13,492 nt of DNA from Candidatus Uhrbacteria bacterium (lineage in GTDB: Bacteria > Patescibacteriota > Patescibacteriia > CAIXNZ01): the NCBI GenBank assembly GCA_011046145.1, contig DSBA01000075.1, forward strand, positions 1 through 13,492. Direction: 5' to 3'. The notes below the pieces were generated by a model. It saw only the letters and a list, made by a program, of their open reading frames with translations, was not told the DNA's origin and ran no database searches. Positions 1 to 6,001 of this stretch are shown one piece after another; within the stretch, counting starts at the first letter, position 1, and the number at the start of each line of letters is the position of its first letter. The position numbers were made by a program, and so were the translations under genes.

Positions 1-826
1 TATAAAGCCTTATCAATTAACTACTGACATTGTATCAAAATACAGGCTTCATTTAGCTTATTCAAAAGCTAACGCAAAAACTCAGGACAACCTCAAAAAA
101 AATACACAAAATTATTATTTAATAGCTTTAAGAAGCTTTTTAAGCTTTTTAATTGAAAAAGATATTGAAACTCTGCCACCGGACAAAATAAAACTTGCCA
201 AAGCAAGCGAAAAAGATAGGGTCGTAAAATTTTTAACCTTAGCGCAATTAGAACGCCTGCTTTTAAGTCCGAACACTCAAAACTTAAGCGGCTTACGAGA
301 TCGGGCCATAATGGAAACGCTCTACAGCACGGGCTTGCGCATCGCTGAATTGGTTGCTTTAAATCGCGAACAATTTAATATAAGCTTAATTAAAAATTTG
401 GATTCTTATGAACTAACAATCATTGGTAAAGGAAACCATCCTAGAACGGTTTATTTTTCCAAAAGATGCTTGGACTGGATAATTAAATATTTGGAAAAGA
501 GAAAAGACATTGAGCCGCCTTTATTTATTAACCATCGTAAAATTAAAGATAGAAAATCAGATAAAAGATTAACTCCCCGCTCAATTCAAAATATCCTTAA
601 AAAATACAGCAAAATTGCTGGTTTGCCCATAATGGCAACCCCTCACACTCTAAGACATACATATGCAACTGACCTTTTAAATCAAGGGGTTGATTTAAGA
701 ACAGTGCAGGAATTTTTAGGCCATAAAAATATTGCGACCACCCAAATTTATACGCACGTCACAAATAAGAGACTTAAAGATATCCACAAAAAATTCCATA
801 GCGGCTCCAATTTAAAAAATAAATGA
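1..826 (+). CDS. Tyrosine recombinase, XerC/XerD-like (5' end cut by window)
   Basis: This is a site-specific tyrosine recombinase that cuts and rejoins DNA through a 3'-phosphotyrosine intermediate. The frame is open from base 2, well before the first Met codon at 311, so the gene enters from the left edge. About 274 residues are visible, against roughly 300 in XerC/XerD, so only some 25-40 N-terminal residues are missing. The N-terminal helical SAM-like domain fills about the first 95 visible residues. The catalytic set is complete: Arg in GLRIAEL (visible residue 113), Lys in GKGNHPR (143), His and Arg in HTLRHTYA (215, 218), His in GHKNIATT (241) and the nucleophile Tyr in TQIYTHV (250). 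The TGA stop overlaps the next start (ATGA). The family is certain. Whether it is the chromosomal dimer-resolution enzyme or the integrase of a mobile element cannot be decided, because no dif or att site was recognised. Confidence 0.93.
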   Translation, partial: IKPYQLTTDIVSKYRLHLAYSKANAKTQDNLKKNTQNYYLIALRSFLSFLIEKDIETLPPDKIKLAKASEKDRVVKFLTLAQLERLLLSPNTQNLSGLRDRAIMETLYSTGLRIAELVALNREQFNISLIKNLDSYELTIIGKGNHPRTVYFSKRCLDWIIKYLEKRKDIEPPLFINHRKIKDRKSDKRLTPRSIQNILKKYSKIAGLPIMATPHTLRHTYATDLLNQGVDLRTVQEFLGHKNIATTQIYTHVTNKRLKDIHKKFHSGSNLKNK

Positions 827-1299
827 TTATGGCTTTAAATTTACTTAATATTTTTTATTCGAATTCTCGCCTGGGCATAGATTATCAAGCAATTGATGAG
901 CTAAATTTTTTAATTAAAGAAAAAATAATAAATTTTTCTGAAAATAAACTCGCCGAATTAATGGAATTTTATAAAATAATTGACAAGCTTAAAAATGAAG
1001 AAATTAAAGAATTTGATTACCAAGGCGGCCAAATTAGGCATATGTCCCTAAAAATTTTAGGCGAAAAATTACTGCGTAATTTAAACAAAAAATCTAAAAT
1101 AGAAAATATTTTTCATAATCGTTATCCTGACCTTATTTCCAGCGATAAGCAAATAATCATTGAATGCGGGGACACGGATCCCAATAAAATAATTGAATAC
1201 TTTAATTTGAGCGTTGTAAAAATTTTCATTCTACCCTATCCCGATAATGAATCTGATTTTTTATACTTTTACGAGTTTACTTGTAATAAAAAAAATTAA
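823..1299 (+). CDS. Unrecognised protein, possible diverged PD-(D/E)XK-type fold
   Basis: A 158-residue protein with no signal peptide or membrane segment, probably cytoplasmic. The start at 823 overlaps the recombinase stop by four bases, which implies translational coupling; a Met codon two residues later (829) is an alternative. The N-terminal half is Lys/Glu/Leu-rich and helical. The second half holds a helix beginning RHMSLKILGEKLL, then YPDLISSDKQIIIECGDT (residues 101-118), then a hydrophobic strand ending in LPYP (about 131-140). The spacing of Asp103 and Glu114 after a PD dipeptide recalls the PD-(D/E)XK nuclease core, but the usual Lys two residues after the Glu is Gly116 here. A nuclease-like role beside a recombinase would make sense, but this is inference from a short motif. 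The gene is real by coupling and length; the function is unknown. Confidence 0.72.
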   Translation: MIMALNLLNIFYSNSRLGIDYQAIDELNFLIKEKIINFSENKLAELMEFYKIIDKLKNEEIKEFDYQGGQIRHMSLKILGEKLLRNLNKKSKIENIFHNRYPDLISSDKQIIIECGDTDPNKIIEYFNLSVVKIFILPYPDNESDFLYFYEFTCNKKN

Positions 1300-1350
1300 A
1301 AGAATATGAAAATTTTAAAAATAATCACTATAAAGAAAAAATTAAGCAAA

Positions 1351-1384
1351 TTATAAAAAAGAGGTTCTTTACCTCTTTTTTATA
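1351..1384. terminator. Bidirectional intrinsic terminator between convergent genes
   Basis: A perfect hairpin pairs aaaaaagaggt (1355-1365) with acctctttttt (1371-1381) around the loop tcttt. Three more A-T pairs extend the stem to 1352-1384. The A-run on one side and the T-run on the other give a U-tract in both directions. It lies 50-odd bases after the plus-strand gene ending at 1299 and just after the minus-strand gene ending at 1390, so it can end both transcripts. Confidence 0.85.
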
Positions 1385-1389
1385 TTAAT

Positions 1390-1776
1390 CTAACTTTGAA
1401 AATACACCCCCAATTCCCTATCCTTCTTAAATTTGGCAATATTTTTATTAACTTGTTTATAAAATGCCGGATAATGGCTCCTGGTAATAATTTTGCCCTT
1501 ATAAAGCTGTTTATAGGGCTTTTTTTGATGATGAGCTATTTCATGAGCTAAGATGCGTAAAATTGAATTAATGCTCTTAGGCTGCCTTCTTTTAGGCGTC
1601 AGGATATCAATAGCAATGACTTTTGTCTTTAAATTAGTGTACCCAACTTTAAAATTCCGGGCAGTATTGACTGGCGCCTGGCGGTTCATAACTCTAAAAG
1701 TAAAGCCTGTAACTTTTAAGCATTTACAGGCTTGATTAAATAGATTTATGGTTTTGATTAAGTGTAAATCATCCAT
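1390..1776 (-). CDS. Small HEXXH zincin-type metalloprotein, SprT-like
   Basis: A 128-residue predicted zinc metallopeptidase. HEIAHH at residues 78-83 gives the HEXXH signature: two His zinc ligands (78, 82) and the catalytic Glu79. The helix before it (SINSILRILA) is typical of minimal zincins. His101 in SHYPAFYKQ, 19 residues after the second His, is a plausible third ligand, like the GHxxxF element of SprT-type domains. No signal peptide or membrane segment is seen, so it is probably cytoplasmic. It is the last gene of the minus-strand run, 10 bases after the second C39 paralogue stops, and is likely cotranscribed with the pilin-peptidase genes. Its substrate is unknown. The start has no Shine-Dalgarno, as elsewhere here. 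The zincin call is fairly safe; the SprT assignment is tentative. Confidence 0.78.
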   Translation of the reverse strand: MDDLHLIKTINLFNQACKCLKVTGFTFRVMNRQAPVNTARNFKVGYTNLKTKVIAIDILTPKRRQPKSINSILRILAHEIAHHQKKPYKQLYKGKIITRSHYPAFYKQVNKNIAKFKKDRELGVYFQS

Positions 1777-1786
1777 TTGTATCGAA

Positions 1787-3037
1787 TTATTTATAGATTA
1801 AAAAAGCTGACTTCAAAAAACCGGGTGTTCGCAATTCAGCAAGAGTCATCCATTGATTATTACGATTTGGATCATTTACCCAAATTACTACACCTTTTGG
1901 ATCTTTACCATCACAATTTTCACAACCAGTTAAGACAATAAAATGCCCAAAAGAAGTGAATCTATTCGGTTTTCCTGTTTCTGGATTTCCACCATCTCCA
2001 ATATCTACTTTTGAAACACTAACAATTACAGGTTCTTGATTTTTTAAATGGTTTAATATATTGGTGGTAGCATTTTTACCCATTAAGCTTTTTCCTTGCA
2101 AATTATATTGTTTTAAAATTGTACTACCAGTTTTAAAAATATCATAAGAAGTACCACTACATGTCGGACAGTCTTGTTTGTTTTCATCCCATTTAGCATT
2201 TTGGGGGCAAACTCTATAACCATCATCCCCGGCTTTTTTAGCTATTTCAACAAGATTAATACTTTGCCCAGTCAAATATCTCATTACCATGGTTAATGAA
2301 GTGATGCCACAACCAGAGCTTTTAATTGTTCCACAAATACCATATGGCGTTTTATCATATGGGGATTGCCATTGTTTTATTAATGGTACTCTAGAAGTGT
2401 GAGCGGGCATTTGTGCTTGCACTTGGCTAATAAAATAATTACGCCTGTTTTTTATTTGTAAAAATGTTGTTGAACCCGTACACCAAGGTTTTGTTGCATC
2501 GCATGCATCACCTCCTGTTTCGTTGTTAACAAATTCTTCAGGTATATATTCAATTTGCAGTCCCTTAAATTCAGTTAGGTTAAAAATAGATAAAATAATA
2601 TAACTAAATAAAATCAAGCCTAGACCAATAAAAGCATTTATTATATAACTTTTAGATTTTTTAACTAAGTCTACGTTTACTCCAGAAAAAATCCACATAA
2701 CACCCGCGTATATTATAACTAAAATTACAATTGGGACAACAATAAACAAAGAAAGATTATAAATCGTAACCAAATAATCCGCGATATTTTCAGCTTTTAC
2801 ATATTTAAACAAAGGCACTTGCAATGTTAAATCAAGTGCCTCTGCGTATTTGTGGCAGCATTTGCCAGTAGTACACAAACCAGCCGTATCATCATAAAAT
2901 TCCCCCGCTTCGCAATCAACCTTACATTTGCCGTCATCAGGGTATTTTGTCTCACAAGGTTCCTGGGCAAAAATAGCCAAAGGAAATAAAAACAAAAAAG
3001 AAATTATTAAAAAAATTTTTAATTGCTTAAAATTCAT
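1787..3037 (-). CDS. Six-Cys / T4SS pilin-like carrier fused to C39-like cysteine peptidase (paralogue A)
   Basis: A 416-residue exported protein in four parts. Residues 1-24 are a signal peptide ending IFA before QEPC. Residues 28-61 hold six cysteines spaced C-x9-C-x3-C-x12-C-x4-CC. After LQVPLF (72-77), two membrane helices (about 93-118 and 131-154) flank a short basic loop, the layout of the two-helix T4SS pilin family (VirB2/TrbC-like) abundant in Patescibacteria. A linker leads to a papain-fold domain of the peptidase C39-like type: Cys243 in SSGCGITSLTMV, His365 in GHFIVLTG and Asp389 in VNDPN form the expected triad, with Gln224 a possible oxyanion residue. Topology puts the cysteine module and the peptidase outside the membrane. 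Extra cysteines at 277, 290, 293, 372 and 375 may form disulfides. The substrate is unknown; a protein or a peptidoglycan cross-bridge are both possible. The next paralogue upstream ends 31 bases before its start. Confidence 0.88.
   Translation of the reverse strand: MNFKQLKIFLIISFLFLFPLAIFAQEPCETKYPDDGKCKVDCEAGEFYDDTAGLCTTGKCCHKYAEALDLTLQVPLFKYVKAENIADYLVTIYNLSLFIVVPIVILVIIYAGVMWIFSGVNVDLVKKSKSYIINAFIGLGLILFSYIILSIFNLTEFKGLQIEYIPEEFVNNETGGDACDATKPWCTGSTTFLQIKNRRNYFISQVQAQMPAHTSRVPLIKQWQSPYDKTPYGICGTIKSSGCGITSLTMVMRYLTGQSINLVEIAKKAGDDGYRVCPQNAKWDENKQDCPTCSGTSYDIFKTGSTILKQYNLQGKSLMGKNATTNILNHLKNQEPVIVSVSKVDIGDGGNPETGKPNRFTSFGHFIVLTGCENCDGKDPKGVVIWVNDPNRNNQWMTLAELRTPGFLKSAFLIYK
2860..2970 (-). 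repeat. Near-identical N-terminal segment shared by paralogues A and B (copy A)
   Basis: These 111 bases encode the six-cysteine module of paralogue A. Compared by eye with 4031-4141 they show 8 differences and no gaps, about 93% identity, much closer than the C-terminal enzyme domains of the same two genes. This suggests recent duplication or gene conversion of the carrier part. Confidence 0.85.
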
Positions 3038-3068
3038 TTTTAGAATTTTTAAATAATAAACAGATTAA

Positions 3069-4214
3069 TTAATTTCCTATGTAATAAGCTCCTTTAAATA
3101 TACAATCGCTGGATATTTCATGCCAAGTTCCGTTATATCTATGAGTAGCTCTGTTTCCGGGGTCATTAACAATAAATCTATTATTAGCAGCATCCCAACC
3201 AGAAAGTACAATATAATGGCCGCATTTAGTAAATTTACATGTGCGAGGTAAAGGAGTTTTTTTAGTTATGCAACCAGGACGATTACCTACATTCGCTATA
3301 ATTGGTTTCCCGTTAGCGACATAATTTTTAATGGTTTCTAAATCATTATGCCCGGATACTTTATGATATTTTAAGCCATATTGTTTGGCAATATATGCAA
3401 AACCTACTGGCGATGTGCCACTTATCTTACAGCCTATTGCTCTAGCATTAGCCATATGCTGCACCGCTTGTTCTACTGAAATATTTTTGCCATAATATCT
3501 TAATACCATTGTGGCAGATACAGTCCCGCAACCGCTTGAGCAGACAGTTTTTGAATGGCAATTAAATCTAACGTGTTTGTAATCACATTGAAAAATTCTA
3601 GGCATTTTGCCCGCCACTGGTGGAGCCCCGATAGGGGGTGGCGTAATACCTGCGGGTTGGGTTTCTACTGGTGCGTCAAACTCGCCATCCAAAACAGGAT
3701 AAGGCATAGGTTCAATATATTCAATCATAGTACTTCTAAATTCAGTCAAGCCAAAAAAAGAAAGAATAACATAACTAAACAAAACAATACCCAAACCAAT
3801 AAAGGCGCTAATTATTCGGCTTTTAGCTTTTGAAATCAATTCTTTATCTCCGCCGGACAAAACCCAAAGCGCGCCAGAAAATATCAAAACCACGATTATA
3901 ATCGGCACCACAATATATAAAGCAGTATTATAAATAGTCATTATATATTCAGCGATATTTTGGGATTTTGTATAAGTAAATAAAGGCACTTGCAAAGTAA
4001 TATCTACTGGTTCAGCATATCTATGGCAGCATTTGCCAATAGTGCACAAACCAGCCGTATCATCATAAAATTCCTCCGCTTCGCAATCAGTCTTACATTT
4101 GCCGTCATCAGGATATTTTGTTTCACAAGGTTCTTGGGCAATGAGCGAAACTGGCAAAACAAAGAAAAATGTAAATAAAATTACAAATATGAAAATTTTT
4201 ATTTGTTTTTTCAT
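3069..4214 (-). CDS. Six-Cys / T4SS pilin-like carrier fused to C39-like cysteine peptidase (paralogue B)
   Basis: A 381-residue exported paralogue of its neighbours. It has a signal peptide at 1-26 (ending LIA before QEPC), six cysteines at 30, 40, 44, 57, 62 and 63 with the shared spacing, LQVPLF at 74-79, and two membrane helices (about 95-120 and 133-155) around the loop GGDKELISKAKSR. A Pro-rich linker (about 168-205, with TPPPIGAPP) then leads to a C39-like papain-fold domain: Cys229 in SSGCGTVSATMV, His333 in GHYIVLSG and Asp351 in VNDPG. The domain is shorter than in paralogue A and differs widely between its motifs. It has several cysteines of its own (210, 219, 225, 262, 315, 326, 331, 371), which suits an oxidising extracytoplasmic location. 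There is a 95-base gap to the gene before it and 31 bases to the next. The fold call is strong; substrate and partners are unknown. Confidence 0.88.
   Translation of the reverse strand: MKKQIKIFIFVILFTFFFVLPVSLIAQEPCETKYPDDGKCKTDCEAEEFYDDTAGLCTIGKCCHRYAEPVDITLQVPLFTYTKSQNIAEYIMTIYNTALYIVVPIIIVVLIFSGALWVLSGGDKELISKAKSRIISAFIGLGIVLFSYVILSFFGLTEFRSTMIEYIEPMPYPVLDGEFDAPVETQPAGITPPPIGAPPVAGKMPRIFQCDYKHVRFNCHSKTVCSSGCGTVSATMVLRYYGKNISVEQAVQHMANARAIGCKISGTSPVGFAYIAKQYGLKYHKVSGHNDLETIKNYVANGKPIIANVGNRPGCITKKTPLPRTCKFTKCGHYIVLSGWDAANNRFIVNDPGNRATHRYNGTWHEISSDCIFKGAYYIGN
4031..4141 (-). repeat. Near-identical N-terminal segment shared by paralogues A and B (copy B)
   Basis: Partner of the segment at 2860-2970, encoding the six-cysteine module of paralogue B. 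By eye, 8 of 111 bases differ. The matching part of the M23 paralogue (around 5250-5360) is recognisable but clearly more diverged. Confidence 0.85.
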
Positions 4215-4277
4215 TGAAATTTATTATTTTTTTACATTGAATTATGTATTAAAATATTAATTCATATTTTGGGTGAA

Positions 4278-4283
4278 ATTATA
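4278..4283 (-). promoter_or_regulatory. Possible -10 element upstream of paralogue B
   Basis: TATAAT on the minus strand in the 95-base gap between the M23 and C39 paralogues, about 63 bases before the start of paralogue B. It lacks the TG extension found in the clearer promoters of this window, and no convincing -35 box is seen. In DNA this A+T-rich a chance match is quite possible. Confidence 0.25.
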
Positions 4284-4309
4284 AAGTTTATATTTATTTA
4301 TAAAATAAA

Positions 4310-5431
4310 TTAATTTTTTGCGCACATCTTGTTTAAAAGACTTTTAATTGTTGCGCTTGGGTCAATATTTGTTGAAACAGGGCAATTTGATGTGCAGTTT
4401 TTAACATAAGTTTTGGGATAACCTTCTTTGAGGCATTGATTTGGTTTTGTTATTCTTACTCCTGGAGGCGGATACCATTGATAATTTCTTGATTTCCCTT
4501 CATATAATTCAAAATGAAGCATCCCGCAATTTGTAGCCCTGCCAATATATTGTCCAGCTTTTACTGTAGCGCCTACTTTTATACGGCTATCAATTGTTCC
4601 TTGATTAATTTCGCCGTAATTAACAGTATAATTTCCGTGTTGTATAAGAACTTTCATACTCATCCCTTTAGAGCAGGGATAAAAGGTTCCTACTAATGTA
4701 ACAATGCCATCAGCTATTGCTACTACTTCGCCTAGTCCTTTAGTATAAATATCAACTCCAGCATGGCAACGAGTTCCGCCTGATCTCGCAGAACCGTAAT
4801 TCCAACTTATACGGTCAAAACTGTCCTTTACTACAGGAAAACATTCTCCTCCTATACTTTTTACATCACTTCCCGCTTTTTCATATTCTTGCTGCGGGAC
4901 AAAAGGGATTAGATGGTGATCTCCCTCACCTTCTATATATTCTATTCCTGGTGATTTTAATGAAGTTAACCCAAAAAAAGATAAAATAATATAACTTAAA
5001 AAAGCAATTATTAATCCTGTTACTGCTCCGGAAATATATTTTTTAGCATTAGAAATTTTTGGCACATCACCGCCAGCCAATAACCAGAGAAAACCAGCCC
5101 AAATAATAACTACTATAGCCAAGGGGGCTAAAACTATGAGAGCGTATTCATAAATTTTAACAATATATTCGGCAATATCAGCAGCTTTTGTATAACTAAA
5201 AATAGGCACTTGCAAACTCAAATCAACTACAGGAGCATACATATGACAACATTTGCCACTACTACACAAACCGGATGTATCATCATGATGCTCCCCTGCC
5301 TCGCATTCAGTCTTGCATTTACCATCATCTGGATATTTTGTTTCGCAAGGCTCCTGGGCAAAAAGGCTGAAGGGTGACAGTAAAAAAACAATAATTATTA
5401 TAATTATTTTTTTTTGAATTTTTTCTTTCAT
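4310..5431 (-). CDS. Six-Cys / T4SS pilin-like carrier fused to M23 (LytM-like) domain with altered active site
   Basis: A 373-residue exported protein, first of the three paralogues in transcription order. It has a signal peptide at 1-25, six cysteines at 29, 39, 43, 56, 61 and 62, LQVPIF at 73-78, and two membrane helices (about 94-120 and 133-155) with the basic loop GGDVPKISNAKK. From about 195 it carries a LytM-type M23 domain: His223 and Asp227 in RCHAGVDIY and His306 in MLHFELY match the three zinc ligands. The two catalytic histidines of LytM are replaced: the usual YxH is YGE (Glu273), and the first His of HxH is Met304. It may therefore be a binding or regulatory domain, or belong to a variant M23 subfamily with different chemistry. 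A Cys-containing tail (333-370) follows. Its ATG overlaps the TGA of the membrane-protein gene by four bases, so they are probably coupled. Confidence 0.87.
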   Translation of the reverse strand: MKEKIQKKIIIIIIVFLLSPFSLFAQEPCETKYPDDGKCKTECEAGEHHDDTSGLCSSGKCCHMYAPVVDLSLQVPIFSYTKAADIAEYIVKIYEYALIVLAPLAIVVIIWAGFLWLLAGGDVPKISNAKKYISGAVTGLIIAFLSYIILSFFGLTSLKSPGIEYIEGEGDHHLIPFVPQQEYEKAGSDVKSIGGECFPVVKDSFDRISWNYGSARSGGTRCHAGVDIYTKGLGEVVAIADGIVTLVGTFYPCSKGMSMKVLIQHGNYTVNYGEINQGTIDSRIKVGATVKAGQYIGRATNCGMLHFELYEGKSRNYQWYPPPGVRITKPNQCLKEGYPKTYVKNCTSNCPVSTNIDPSATIKSLLNKMCAKN

Positions 5432-5865
5432 CTTAAAATCTTTTTATAAAAAATTTGTTTTAAACAATTGGACAAGAGGAAAAAAATTAAAGCATTGATC
5501 AAATCCACCGCATCAACGCCTTTTTCCCTCAAAATATAACCCAAAGCTAAAATGCTTATTGTCCCCAAATAAACAATAGTATCAACCAAATAAAATTCAA
5601 AACTGGTAACAGTTATATCATACTGCTCCAATCCCTGTTCCCTGTCCCGGTCAAACCTGAATTTGTGATTTAATAAAGCAAAAATAAAGGCTGATAGTAA
5701 AATTATCGCCGGCAGCCAAAATAGCAAAAACTGACCCAATTGCTCAAAAAATCCGGGATAAAAATACCAAAGCACAAGAACTGCGATACTGACCAGCCAA
5801 ACAAGATATTTGGTCACAAAAGCCCAAATAAAGGCTATGACTTTGTCTGAAGTTGTTTGATACAT
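5428..5865 (-). CDS. Small four-helix membrane protein, unknown function
   Basis: A 145-residue protein I do not recognise. Four hydrophobic segments are clear: about 10-36, 44-66, 90-112 and 119-137. A polar, charged loop (about 67-85, FRFDRDREQGLEQYD) separates the second and third, and the C-terminus is basic. No signal peptide, catalytic motif or cysteine pair stands out. It heads the operon of pilin-like fusion proteins and its stop codon overlaps the start of the M23 paralogue (ATGA), so production of the two should be coupled. By position it could be an assembly, membrane-insertion or immunity partner for the three exported hydrolases, but nothing in its own sequence shows that. No Shine-Dalgarno precedes the start; the upstream bases are nearly pure A/T. 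Confidence 0.8.
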   Translation of the reverse strand: MYQTTSDKVIAFIWAFVTKYLVWLVSIAVLVLWYFYPGFFEQLGQFLLFWLPAIILLSAFIFALLNHKFRFDRDREQGLEQYDITVTSFEFYLVDTIVYLGTISILALGYILREKGVDAVDLINALIFFLLSNCLKQIFYKKILR

Positions 5866-5878
5866 ATTTTTTTAAATT

Positions 5879-5988
5879 CAAAAATCAAAGCACAAAAAAC
5901 AAAATAAATCTTAAATCCTAAGCACAAAATCGAAAATTTTTATTATTTAAATTTTAAATTTTTAATTTATTTTGTCTTTTGATTTTTG
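5879..5988. repeat. Imperfect A/T-rich inverted repeat in the gap before the pilin-peptidase operon
   Basis: The 136-base gap between the M23 gene and the membrane-protein gene holds an inverted repeat. On the left are caaaaatcaaag (5879-5890) and acaaaataaat (5899-5909). On the right are their complements, atttattttgt (5965-5975) and cttttgatttttg (5976-5988). The left arm has 8 extra bases between its two blocks. The centre is almost pure A/T with runs such as aaattttaaattttt. It could fold as a weak terminator for the M23 gene, or be a copy of a dispersed intergenic repeat. No clear promoter was seen in it. Confidence 0.5.
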
Positions 5989-6001
5989 TTATTTGTTATT
6001 A

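Noticed and set aside
1..826. dif or att site near the recombinase
   Set aside because: No inverted or direct repeat of suitable length and spacing was recognised, and the upstream side is outside the window.
1306..1356. 16-codon open frame after the plus-strand unknown gene
   Set aside because: Too short, Lys/Ile-rich as expected by chance in this base composition, and it runs into the terminator hairpin.
4285..4320. Possible A/T-only hairpin after the M23 paralogue
   Set aside because: The stem is about 7 A-T pairs with no G-C pairs, so it is too weak to call a terminator.
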